DNA of 64,000 bases from Oxytricha trifallax (lineage: Eukaryota; Ciliophora; Spirotrichea; Sporadotrichida; Oxytrichidae): NCBI GenBank assembly GCA_000711775.1, contig ARYC01000788.1, forward strand, positions 1 through 64,000, written 5' to 3'. Shown in pieces: positions 9,187-20,853 of the stretch (its first letter is position 1; every line of letters starts with the position of its first letter). Below the pieces are notes generated by a model, which saw nothing but the letters and a program-made list of their open reading frames with translations, was not told the DNA's origin and did no database searches. The translations under genes and the position numbers were made by a program.

Positions 9187-12100
9187 TCAAATTCTTTGTT
9201 TGGAATCTACTCTAGGTAAGAAACTTTCTTTTTCTTTGTTTATTTTTGCACCAATTCTCACATTTGAATTTCCTCCTGCACTTCCACTTCCCATTATGTT
9301 GTTATTATTCAACTATTTTTTATTAAATTTTCATGATTTAGTATTAAACACAATACTTACTACGTTTCTAGTTTAAATCATACTTAAAATATATAAAGAA
9401 TAGGCGAAGCACCCATAGAGTTGATATCTCCGTTGTTATTATTCATCATATTATTTATCTGTTGCTGCCCAGATGTATCTGCGAAACCTCCTCTCTCCTC
9501 CAAAAGTCTGATAATTTGATCTTTCAAGCTACGCACTTCCAATTTTTACAACAAAATCTGCTGATTATTGTCCTCAAGTCCAGCCTAAACATGAAAAATT
9601 ATAAAGAAATTATTACAATTAATTCTTGAATTCTTTGTTTGTCTTCTACTGATCCCTTCAGGTAGGTATAAGGTGTGCCCTTAAACAGTTTTCCTTTGTC
9701 TATGATATATATAATCAAAAATGAAGTTAAAAAATTACTTGAAAGTTTGAGTGATTGAGAGAAACCAACAATTTCCTCTTTTGATGAACCACTTCTTGGT
9801 CTGGTATAGTACTATGGCAATAAAAATATTAAAATAGAATTTCAAATCCAAATGAATAATTTTTAATACTAATTAAAGAACTATTGAGAGAATTCATCTC
9901 CACCAAGTCCTCCAGGTTTCATTCCACTCCTCATCATACTATTTGAATCAATTATTTTAATACTCTATTATAATCATATAATTTTTTTGATTTCTTAAAT
10001 GATGACTGGACTACTGCATTTTCTTCTCATGTTCTCTTTCTCTCCTGGTTTTCTCCAACTTGAGTTTTTATATAGTTAAACTTTTAGCTTCCAATTCATT
10101 CTCCAGCTCTCTCTTTCTCACTCTAAGCTCATTGAGTTCATGAATAAGTTCAGTATTTTCCTTAGTCTTCTTTTTTATGTTTATTTTCGTGTTTACCTCA
10201 TTCTTACCGGTGTTTGATTTCAAAGTGACTATAGATTTCTCCATGTATTTCAGTTACCTGTCTAATTCCTCAATAGTTTCAGGGTCTTTCAATTAAGTTT
10301 AATAATAAAACAGATTGTCTACCAATTATGTTTTATAATAAAACAGATAAAAGTGTCTTTTTTCTTCTTCTCTAGGATCTCATCAGAGTACTTCTTGACA
10401 TAACTATCATAAATCCTCATTAACCCAGTGACATAGCTTTTCTCATCCTTTTGCTGCACTATTTTATGAATGTCATTCACGAAGCATTGAATAGTTTTCT
10501 CCTTTTACTTTGTTTGATTTTTCTCTTGTGACACTGAACTATAGTAGTAGTAATGAGTAATCTCAAATTAAATTTAACATATCACTGTTTAATACTAAAA
10601 TCAAACCATCAATCTTAGTCGTGACGTAGACGTATCTGAAGTGAGTTGACGTGGCAATCAATGACGTGGCAAGTCGTGAACTAGAAAACTCCGAAAAACC
10701 ACCTAGCCCCCCATTCCACATTTCCCTGTACCGAGATGTAAAATCAGAGATAAGAGCCTAGCGAACTAGGAGTATCCCCCACAGAGCTCGTAGAGATCTG
10801 CTTCCTGTAAACAATTAAAGGGGAGTCTGGAGAAAACGCTTACCAGGTTCCACCGCTGCTGAGATAGTAGTCTCTGTCCTTTCGCTGTGGTAGCCTCATT
10901 AACCCGACCTGGTGTGGGAGAAAAATCATTATCGTTGGCTTCTATGGTTCTCATCGTCTCACTTTTGAAGGTTGAGCACCACCTTCATCCTGCTCCCTAT
11001 TACCTAGGAAGCTGAACTCACGCCAGGAAGCTCATCTAATGCAGGGAAATCCTTAGCGTGCAGACGACTCGAGGAGTCTAGGATCTGACAGATTGAACCC
11101 CGCCGACTGGCCCCTAATGCGGTGAACCCAGCAACCCCCTGCCTACCCTCAGCAGGCCTTAGTGTAGTAGAAAGCTCTATTAGAAAGTCTCCAGCCTCGG
11201 GCCCCTGTGGGTCACCCTATCCTTATAACTTTCTAATTTAATAATATACACTGAACTATCCAACTCCTTAATTTTATCTTGTCTTCTGTCTACATCATCT
11301 TTCAGGTTTTACATTGCCTTTCATGTAAAATTTATCATAAATTATTTAGCCTTAGACTGCTTCTCGAAGACTTTCTCAAGATCTAGGAGTTGCTCCTTCA
11401 AGTTTTCAATTTGCTGCTCTTTAGGTTCCAGTGAAGACTTCATCTCCTGAGTTCTATGAGTGAGCACTTGCTTTGTCTTCTGCAAGTCCTTGATCTTAAA
11501 CTTATACTTATACAACTCAGTTTCCTTCTTTTTGAGCTTCTCCTGTACCTCTTTTTTCTCCTCTTCAAGTTGCTTAATCAGCACTTTCTTCTCTTCAAGC
11601 AGTTCCTTGAGTTTCTTCTTCTTTTTTGAGGCTTTTTCCTTCAGTGAAATGAACTGCTCTTTTTCATCTTGGATGCGCTTGATTTGTCTCTTGATGGTCT
11701 CTATGTCGTTTTTTAGGGTGCCAATCACATCCTCCAGCTTCTCTTGTTCGCTCTTGTAGAGACTCTTTAATTCACTGATTTCAGCTTCGTGCTCGTCTTC
11801 TTGTTGGGTGAGCTTCTCCTCGTACATTGTCTTCAATCCATCAGCTGTGCCAAAAAATTTAATATTTACAATAGATTTTAATATAATTAAAATAAAAATT
11901 ATTGTAGGAATACATTTGATTTGGGAAATTAAATTAAAATTAAATATATTAAAAATTAAATTTGTGGCAGTTAACTTTCTGGAAACCTAGACAATATGGT
12001 ACTTGTTCGATAGAGAATTCAAAATTAGCTGGACTTTACTATTGGCGGTACCCCTCTATCGCATCTCTGAAGCGAGTTAACTCGACTTTAATTTAAGCAT

Positions 12101-15100
12101 TAAAAACAACTAAACAAATCACCAAAAATTAAAGTTCGTTTATCTCGCTTCAGGGATGCGATAGAGGGGTACCGCCAATAGTAAAGTCCAGCTGATTTTT
12201 AATTCTCTTTCGAACAAGTACCATATTGTCTAGGTTTCCAGAAAGTTAACTGCCACGAATTTAATACTTTATTTATTAATTATTAATTTAATTTCCCAAA
12301 TCAAATGTATTCCTACAATATTAATTGATGTGCGCTTGGAATCTTCATATTCATCCTGCACTTTTCCAAGATTGTTTTTAAATTCATTAAGCAGTTTTTC
12401 AATTGCTTCTTCGTTTTGCCTCTGTAATAGTTTTATCTAGTTTTCATATTCCTTTTAAATTTTATTTGATCAAGATCTACAAATATCTATAAATAAAACG
12501 TAAGACTATATATTTATGATAAATTCCTGTCTCTTTTCTCCCTTTTCCTTCTCAAGTCTAGTGTAATTCTGGTTTTCTATGGCAAGTTTCTTCTCATAGA
12601 GTGTCTGTAGTTCCTCCATGCACTGTAAGTGATTTAACTCCATTTTCTTCATTGTCTGTGTGTTTTCATCTTTCTACTCTGCCTCCTGCTACTGCAAGTC
12701 CTCATATCTCTTCTTTATATATTCTATGAAGCATTTTTATTATTACTTTCACACTATTTAAAACCAAATATCTCTTGTTGAGATCATTGAGTTAATCACT
12801 CTTAGTCTTCTCCATCTGTGCAATTTGCTGCTCATACTTATATTTCTCATGTCTGAGTGAGCTGTCCACTTTTGTCTTTTCTTCCTCCATTTCCTGTCTG
12901 AGCTTTTCCTGCTGCTTCCTCCAGTATTCCATTACTGATTTCTTAACCAAAACTATCTAAGCCAGTTATTCGTCCACTACTAGCTGCAGCTAAGAGTAAC
13001 CTATTCCTGATTTAGATGCAGGGTCTTGCTGCTGGATATCTTATAAAAATGTATATTGATCAGTTAATAATTAATGTTAGTCTTTAATAGTTTGATTTTA
13101 AGGATAATTCTATAATAGTGATATTAATTATAATACTAATATCCTACTGCAGCCTCGATTACTCATCTTTTATACTAGTTACATTGACTTCCTGCTTGAC
13201 GATAGTTTGCTCATTGGCATATTCAGTGACTGAATACACAAACACAGCGCCATCTGCACCTGCTGAAAACACATACCTCCCATCTGGGGACACAAATATT
13301 AAAGTAATTAATGGTTTGCATGAGCATGATTTATAACTTATTGGGACACTAGTATCTTAGTGACTTCCCCCAAATGAGCATTGAAAGTATCAAAACACAT
13401 GTCTTGCTGGAGGTAGGGAGGCATAGTGAAAACTTTCAGTTGACCTCGGTCTGTACCCACAATCAGATTCTCAATGCCAGAGACAAACGATTTAATCTAT
13501 TTTACCTCAGTGTATTACCATGGTATACTCAATTAAGAAATTTACGCCCCTTGTATAAATTTGATATAAATTCTTGCGATATTTCTTTGTGAAAGAAGTC
13601 GCAGATAAAGCACTCTCATTATTGCTTACTATATCTAGCTGTTTATCTTCCTTGTGATTGTAAACTTTAAACATGGCTCTCTGCAAGTCACCACCCACGG
13701 CTAAAACCTTGTAGTCATCAGATGGATCTGCAAGAAACAGACATGCTTTGAAGTCACAGTCACGGTTGATCACTCCTTCATTTCTATATTTAAGTGATAA
13801 CAAATATGGAATGAATAAGCATGAATTCGAGATTAAAATTATGCAAATTTCTCTTTTAGAAAGTCAAAAGATCATAACGATAGAGGAAACCATCATTTGA
13901 TATAACTACCATACACGTATCTTAAGCATTGAAAGCAATGTCTGAAATAAATTGTGAAGGACATTAGAGTGGCTTGTTGTTTGGTAAGAGGGATTCCACA
14001 GTGTAACTTGCATAGATGTAAATCTTCTTCTAATCACTTTAATTTTGCTAATTACTCTAAAAATTACCTACTAAAATCATATCTCGACAATCACATTGCT
14101 CCTTAAATTATTTTTTAATAATCAGTGAGAGCCAAGAACTGCCCACCATTACTGAACTTAATTTTATTGCAGTTTTTGATTTCCAAATCTCTAAAGACTT
14201 TGAGTTCATCATGAAGCACATGCATAATTCTGACTTTATCTAGAAACCCAGCTGCCATGTAGTATCCAGAGGGGTGAAGAGACATGGAGAGTAAGGGTTT
14301 AGCCTAGTCACGCAATTTATCTTGGTCTTTATCCTTCTCAACTACGAAGTACTGTCTGGATAGTTCACATTATCGCTAAATATTGTAAAGATATTGCATT
14401 AAAGTGATGAAAATATATATTAGAGTTATAATGATCTCAAATTTACTTTTAATTATCCAGTATAGTAATTCCAGAATCTTATGGTACAATCATCTCTACT
14501 AGCAGTTACCAATATAGGCCTTTATATGGAAATATCCATTGCGATGATAGCTCCACTATGAAAACCCTTAGCTACAGTTTCAAACTTTATTTCTTCATCT
14601 GATGGCAAGAGAGTTGGATCATCTAGTGATGTGTGGTATTGGGATATTTCTAAAATCACTATAATGGCTCTAATTAAAAAATCTATGTTTTATGAGATAT
14701 TTAAGCAACTCCTGTGAAACCATCTTGTTTGTTATTGTGAGAGTTTATCATATAGAACTGTTTCATTAAGTTCAAATACACTATATTGTCTTAATTATTT
14801 AAGTGTAGTTCGTAATAATCTTGGCATAATCAGATAAACTTGTGATATTAATTAATTAAAACTTATATTCTGATTCTTGGTAGCAATAGCCAAGTAAATC
14901 TCGCTATCTTTATTTATTTCATATATGGTCATGCTTACCACTTTATGATTTCTGAGACTGCTGCATGTCCATTTCCTTACTAACTCGAATCTGGGGTATT
15001 TCAAGCCAGCTTTTGCCTTGTCTTAAGGTTCGGGCAGTTATTTGTAGAAATGCAATATTCCATCGTCTGTAGCAGCTACAAATCCAATTAAAATCATTAT

Positions 15101-16572
15101 TATATTGAACTGTATGTTTTTTATAAGTGCCGTTTTAAAAAAACCACCTGTGAAAGTTTTAATTGTAGTATAAGAAGCTTTGGCATCGAATGGTAGAACT
15201 TAGACAACATCATAATTATCAATAACGAATAAGTCACCAGATTTAGTGCATCCTATAAGTAGATCTTCATCTGGGTAGTTCCAAGTGTGATCTGTGAAGA
15301 TTATAGTGTCATCCATTCTAGAAGGCAATGGTAAATTTTTAAATTCTTAGAGCGCTTTTAATGAGCCTTCTTGCATACTATACATCTGCATCACTCCATT
15401 CATAAGAAAACTAAATCGATTGATGTCATTGAGGAATGATAAATATTATAGATTTAAATCATATGATACCTAAAAATTACCACTGACAATTACCTTGTGA
15501 TTGTCTTTGGGATGGAAACTTATCCTTGTAATCTCTGTTTTATGAAAATCAAAGCTTGCAATGACTCTATTTTTCTTAAACCATTCATAAATCAAGACTT
15601 TGCAATCTGGTACATTTAAGAGACAGGCAACATACTTAGAGTCATTAGAGAACACTATTCTATTATATTTTAGTTGTTATTTAACATGTTAATAACTGAA
15701 TATGATTATAATCTTTTAACATTTCTATATTTATAATTCATATAATTTTTGATAAACTATTGAGGTGATAAAACGCTGATTAGTCGGAGTTTATCCCTCA
15801 CAAACATTTATATGATTTTAGGTATTTTTGAAGAATGTGCTCTTCATATCATAGAAAGTAATATATGCACATTTATCGTCCCTCAACAACTCACAAGATG
15901 CTTCAAATTATTTTAAAATATTTTTGACTAGTAATTTTACAACAAACTGTGCATAATTGTTAAATTATAAAATGCTAGAAACTTTTTATTTGGAGATATA
16001 CACATCGCAGTAATTTCCTTGAGATTTTCATGTTATCGAATAAATTTCATTTCGTTAGTTTTTAAATCTCTCACACCTATTTATCTACCTACTGGATACG
16101 TAAGAATAAGTCTTGATTGTAATAAAATAATTGTTAAAATTCATTAATTTTTTTATCGATAAAATCATAAACCCCTGTATTTTTTAATGTTTATTATAAT
16201 AAATATAATTGGTCTGCTTCTTCTAAGAAATTCAAGCAATTTTGGATATCGTGCAACTAAGATCCTGTATACATTCCAAATGCATTCCTATAATATAAAA
16301 TGTTAAAATCAAATACTCTTAAATTCTAAAAGTGTAAAAAGCTGAAACTCATCATCAAATAAATCATTATTATTATTCATTTTTTAGTTTCATTGAGTTT
16401 GTAATATTTTATATAGAGTAACTTACAAAAAATCAAGCTTGATTCTTGGTTTAGCTTTGAGCTCTTCCATAACTTTGTGGCGATTATAGTCAATTTCATG
16501 CTAAGATAGCCCCAGAGAGTTATTGCTAATCCCTGATATCTGCATTTGAGACATCGCTTGAGATGCTTGCAT
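9187..16572 (-). CDS. CFAP57: Cilia- and flagella-associated protein 57 (WDR65-like)
   Basis: Start ATG at 16572 (MQASQAMSQMQISGISNN), stop TGA at 9187. The N-terminal half is WD40-like, with blocks such as YPVGRQIGVRDLKTNEMKF and CKVLIYEWFKKNRVIASFDF and a late propeller block GADGAVFVYSVTEYANEQT. The C-terminal half is long coiled coil, e.g. near 11342-11836 with KTKQVLTHRTQEMKSSLEPK. WD repeats followed by coiled coil is the CFAP57/WDR65 architecture; in Chlamydomonas and Tetrahymena this protein belongs to inner-arm dynein regulation on axonemes. Many IESs interrupt it; three were mapped at pointers and all restore frame. A divergent gene starts 234 bp upstream, so the two may share a promoter region. 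Confidence 0.85.
10543..11259. other. 717-bp IES with a GC-rich insert, pointer ACACTGAACTAT
   Basis: The 12-bp pointer occurs at 10531-10542 and 11248-11259. Excision joins IKELDSS to VSQEKNQTK of CFAP57 in frame. Inside, about 10620-11225 is strikingly GC-rich against its surroundings, with abrupt edges and no reading frame resembling the host gene. It may be an inserted repeat (SINE- or LINE-like), but no diagnostic domain, poly-A tail or clear Pol III box was seen. Confidence 0.75.
11321..11353. other. Short 33-bp IES, pointer AAGGC
   Basis: GCCTT (AAGGC on the coding strand) at 11316-11320 and 11349-11353. Excision joins KQSKA to MQNLKDDVDRR of CFAP57 in frame and removes an in-frame TGA. 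Confidence 0.75.
11851..12333. other. IES containing a MITE, pointer GCACA
   Basis: TGTGC (GCACA on the coding strand) at 11846-11850 and 12329-12333. Excision joins YEDSKRT to ADGLKTMYEEK of CFAP57 in frame. Nearly all of the IES is the inverted-repeat element at 11902-12318. Confidence 0.8.
11902..12318. mobile_element. MITE with long terminal inverted repeats, TA-flanked
   Basis: A 417-bp element beginning TTGTAGGAATACATTTGATT and ending with its reverse complement, flanked by TA at 11900-11901 and 12319-12320. The arms are about 190 bp each and close to identical (e.g. GGTACCCCTCTATCGCATC against its inverse) around a roughly 30-bp loop. No coding capacity. A TA flank plus long inverted repeats fits a Tc1/mariner-derived MITE. 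Confidence 0.85.
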
Positions 16573-16806
16573 TTTCTAAAAATTAAATTAATAAGTTTAT
16601 TTAAGCTTTTTTCAAATAATTATTTTACAATTTACTTTCAAACTTTCATTATAAATTATGAAATTTAATAAATTTTTATATTTCGATAAACTTCGATAGA
16701 GTGTAAATTATTTACTTAAAAAATTTGCATAGTATTATCATAATAAATCAAGCGAAAATCAATGATAATTTTAGATTAATAAATTTTACATTAAGTATAT
16801 TATAAA

Positions 16807-17462
16807 ATGAATCAAATACAAGGCAGTTAGAAATTAGCATCAATTCGACTTTCATCCTTGGACAGAATACTTTTCGCTCTCTAAAAATCTCACAACAGCA
16901 GACTGCAATAAAACGTTCTATAAACTCCTTCAAACTAAAATTAGAGTTAAAACAATGCTCAACAAAATAAAATAGATTTACATTATAATAATGGACAGTA
17001 TTGTAATGATTATTAGTAAAAATAAAACATAGAGTAAAATGATAACTATAGAGATTTGAAATAATAGAGTGGATAGAATGGTTCAAAAATAGAGGGTAAG
17101 ATTAAAATTTTATTATAGTTTTTATATATTTATAGAAAATTCAAATTTCTCACAGACAGCTTAGAGATTGAAAACAGCTTAAAGTATGACTATATTATAA
17201 TTAAAATAAAGATAATTACGTTTTTTATTTTTAGAAGTTTTTTTTATAAAACACATAGTATGAGAGATTTGGAATCAAATTAACTTTCATAAATTTAAAG
17301 TTTAAAAAACACGATAAAGATAGTGAGGCCAAAAATACGCCAAAATCATCCAGATACTATGCAAGTATTAACAAATCACACTACAGGAGTAAAGAGTTAC
17401 TAAACATAAAAATAGCTGATTCTAAATGGTGGCAATCCTACCTCCCCTTAACCTTATCTTGA
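16807..17462 (+). CDS. Small Gln/Asn-rich hypothetical protein
   Basis: Start ATG at 16807 (MNQIQGSQKLASIRLSSLDR). Exon 1 is open to about 17094, where a GT-type donor follows KIE. A second segment (KFKFLTDSLEIENSLKYDY) lies near 17130-17200, then an interruption. A last segment near 17306-17462 (DSEAKNTPKSSRYYASINKS) ends WWQSYLPLTLS, TGA. Many Gln codons are TAA/TAG, so nothing is visible in the standard code on this strand. No family recognised. Divergent from CFAP57 with 234 bp between start codons. Confidence 0.65.
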
Positions 17463-17552
17463 GAACTTGTAATTTAAAAAATTTTAATGAATTTTATTTT
17501 ATATTGTATACATATTTTATGATATAATTATTTACTAGAATTTTAATTTTGA

Positions 17553-18994
17553 GGGGATGCACCCAAGAGGGGAAGTTTTCTGCCCCAAAGAAGGTAGTTT
17601 CCTCCCCCATATTTAAAATTAATTATAATAATAATAATTAATCCACATCGGGGGCTTTTGAGGACCCCCAGTCTAACCCTTTTAATTTATATTAAATTAT
17701 AAAATCTATTCTATCTCTCTGGTTGTCACTTTTAGTTTGATATTTTAATTTAAACCCTAACAACTTCTAATTTTTCAAATTGTCTCTCATTGTTGTCTGT
17801 GTGACTTTATCTGCTCAAGGTAAACTCCCTCTAAAAGGATTTTGGGGTTTACTCTATTATTTGCTGCATCTTTGAGGCATAGTCGTGAAACTTGGCCTCT
17901 TCGCATACTGAGAACTGTATATGTTGGTTGAGTTTATTCTGGATTGTTTGGTTTGAGAAAAGCGTTGTGAATATAATCTCTCAACAGTCTCTGGGGTCGC
18001 ATAATGGGCACCTCTTGCCATTGACTTAAAGATTTTTCATATATATTACTAATTAGTTTACTTTTTGATTATTAGTATTAATTAGTTAGTAAAGTTTGAA
18101 TCCTAATAATATTTAATTTATTAACTCTCTTACTATTATTATCTTTATTTTATTTAACTGATTTTATTAATGAATCACTGTTGTAAGATCTCAGAAAATT
18201 TTATTATAAAACTATCATAATATATCAACGGGGTTCAGGGATTTGGGGTCTTAGGAGTTTGTGAATGAAAGAAAAATTATAATTTTTAAAATTTTTTTTC
18301 TAATCTTTACCCCATTTTCAGTGGTCATTACTTTCCTTTTATTGTATTAGTCATTATTAGTTTTTAGCACACTTAGCTGTTCATCATATTATTATGCTAC
18401 GTTTTCCAGTCTATTTTTTAAGATTTTTAAGATAAAATATATCTTAATAAAAGGTAGGCTTAGTTTGCCAGTTATATATCTATATGCTTAATTTATGTGC
18501 AGACATTAAATTTTTTTACCTAAGATATGTTGAGTTAAACTATTGACCATCATTCCAAATAAAAAGATATAAGCTCAGCAACTAGATAGGTATGAATCCT
18601 CCATACATAAAAATATAAAATATCCATAAATTTATCAAAATCTTTTTCACCAAATATGATATAATTATTGATAGTCTAGCATTAAATATCATTTCTAGCT
18701 TGATAAAGATTTCAAATTTTAATGAAAATCACATTAAATATTAATAAAAAACATCATTTTAGCATAGTTTTTAAGAATAAAACAAAGAATAAATATAAAC
18801 CTTGATAATTATATACTATAAAAAAGTTATTAAATATTTAGTTTGGGTAATTAAAATTGGGATTTATTTGTATCTAATGTTTTTTTTGTGCCAAATTATA
18901 TAATTTTGAACGTTAGGGGCAGGAAACTACTGAAGACGTCAGGCAACTTCCGTGGGTGTCGAAAACTGCAAGGGGCAGGAAACTTCTCATCCCC
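17553..18994. mobile_element. Possible degenerate 1.44-kb element with GGGGATG ends
   Basis: Both ends begin GGGGATG when read inward and share the ordered motifs AAGTTTYCTGCCCC and GTAGTTTCCTSCCCC, with about 30 extra bases in the right arm. The left end also holds TAATAATAATAATTAA-CCACATCG and a GGGGGC/CCCCC hairpin like the one near 8700. On the minus strand near 18020 a frame reads GKRCPLCDPRDC then TGA, reminiscent of the C-x2-C motif of non-LTR retroelement zinc knuckles, but too weak to assign. No target duplication was found. Confidence 0.35.
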
Positions 18995-19004
18995 AAACTT
19001 TTTA

Positions 19005-20765
19005 AATTACTAAGTTTATGTCTAAACCCATTCAAATGGTTTCAATTAATCTCAAAAAAAGAAAAAGCATAAATAACAGCAATAATAAAATAACTTTAAC
19101 GATTTCTAACTTAATAACCCATACTTAAGAAAGTAAAGCGTGAGAGCATTTTCTTAGTAAAAACATAAAATTAGCGATCTATTGACTCAGGCTTAAAGAA
19201 ATAATGATAAAAATATAAACTAAGGTGATCTTATTAGATTATTATTTATAAAGAAATTTTCAAAAATGTTTCGAGATGAGATTATTTTATGTAAAATATT
19301 TAATAATCGAAGTACTTCTCCAAAATATAAAAAGCTTACATAAGATAGGGTACATAGTAATAATAAAGACTTGCAAATTGTCTCTGAAAAGTAAGAAGAG
19401 CACTCTAATGATTAAATTTTAGCAAGTGCTAATAGAGTGAGGAGATAATAGTCTTAATAAGAAACTAGAAGGTAAGTCAGTGGGAAGAACAGTGGTATGT
19501 TTGCAATAAGTCCCTCAAAATTATGAATTCTTTTATTCAACTTTTATACATTTTAAAGTCATAACTCGATCGCATAAAATCTTGGTAAAACTCAATTAAT
19601 TTCAACGACTATTGCAAGCTAGAACATTTAACTTTAAACTACTAATGAAATATCTCAAAATAATACATATAAAGACAGTTAAAACCTTGAAAATTTCAAA
19701 TCAAAATATCTTACAAAAGAATTAATTTTATAGGTTTGAGTCTATTTTATTGCATATGAATCGATTCATAAATTAAAGATTTTATTGACTTTACCAAAAA
19801 ATAAAATATAAAAGTTTACAAAACAGATTTTTTATGCATAAAGTTTAATAAAAAATCAGTTTAAAAGAGAAATGAAATGTATGAATCAGGTTAAGTTCAA
19901 TTTAAAGTAAATGAAATAAATATTCATGAACTCGTAAAAAATGAATTTTATCTTTGCTATTTACTTAGTAATTGAAATGCTTTTTAAATAATTAACATCA
20001 TTTAATTATTTATAATACTTATTATTTTTTCAATTCTTCATCACGAAACTTTTTTAATATTAAAAATAACTAGCTTGATTAACACTTTTTGTAAATAATG
20101 ACAATTTACATATCAATAATTTTATTACAAAAACTTTTTGGTTTAAGTCATGTGTAATTAATGAGTAAAATATTCACTAAACCGAATTTAGCTCCAAATA
20201 TTTTAGGAAATGATCTCTAAAGCTTTAAGTTTCTCAAAAATACTTAAAGTAAATATATTAATTTCTTAAATAAAATTTTAGGTGAAAGTTAATTGAAATA
20301 GCACAGTAACTTTAATTCAATTTTCAAGATAGGTCAGAGACAATTTTTGTAATAAATGCTAATACATCATATAAACGATATAATATTTAATTTATTTAAA
20401 TAAAAAAATAACAAATTGGAGGTCAACAGTAATGCTTAATTCAAAACTAAGCTTAAAATTAAGATAAGCTAAGTGCTTTAAAGTTTCTTACTTTATAGTA
20501 AAATGAAAAATAACAATACTAAACCTAAAATGAATTACAAAAGGCAATATCCTCTTCTAAGTCAGGGGCCACTAGATTCAAAATTTAACCTTCAAATATC
20601 AAGTAACTTGGCACATTTGAAATCACTTCTAATCAAAATCAACTTGTTAAAGTGCCTAGTAATATTGATGTAAGCAATATCTATTATTTAAGAGGGAAAA
20701 AAATTAACTTTGAATAAGCTTTATAAAAGTATTTAAAACACAATTGTCTTGAATTTAAGAGATGA
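19005..20765 (+). CDS. Gln/Asn-rich hypothetical protein, IES-interrupted
   Basis: Unrecognised gene visible only with TAA/TAG as Gln. Coding stretches: about 19020-19525 (HKQQQQQNNFNDFQLNNPYL then RAFSQQKHKISDLLTQAQRN), about 19560-19735 (SHNSIAQNLGKTQLISTTIA), about 19755-19950 (KVNEINIHELVKNEF), and about 20290-20765 (GGQQQCLIQNQAQNQDKLSA, then YYLRGKKINFEQALQKYLKH), ending at TGA 20763-20765. In-frame TGAs between the stretches mark likely IESs. Start codon not identified. Convergent with the cyclic-nucleotide-binding gene, stops 88 bp apart. Low-complexity Gln/Asn tracts are common in hypotrich proteins. Confidence 0.6.
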
Positions 20766-20853
20766 AAATACATGACCATAAATAAACTATGAATTATAGA
20801 TAGATTTTTATAGATAAATGATTATCTTGTTCAAAATGAGAACTACTTTTTTC

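Noticed and set aside
11460..11759. Plus-strand ORF rich in Ser/Phe opposite CFAP57
   Set aside because: Antisense shadow of the coiled-coil region; the minus strand carries the CFAP57 coding frame joined at pointers on both sides.
16748..17086. Minus-strand ORF of 112 codons starting at 17086
   Set aside because: The plus strand reads as a Gln/Asn-rich protein in the ciliate code with matching downstream segments; the minus-strand ORF is its antisense shadow.
17833..17853. Telomere-like CTAAAAGGATTTTGGGGTTTA as a third TBE terminus
   Set aside because: It resembles the tip of a TBE, but the adjacent bases do not match the TBE inverted repeat and no partner end or target duplication was found.
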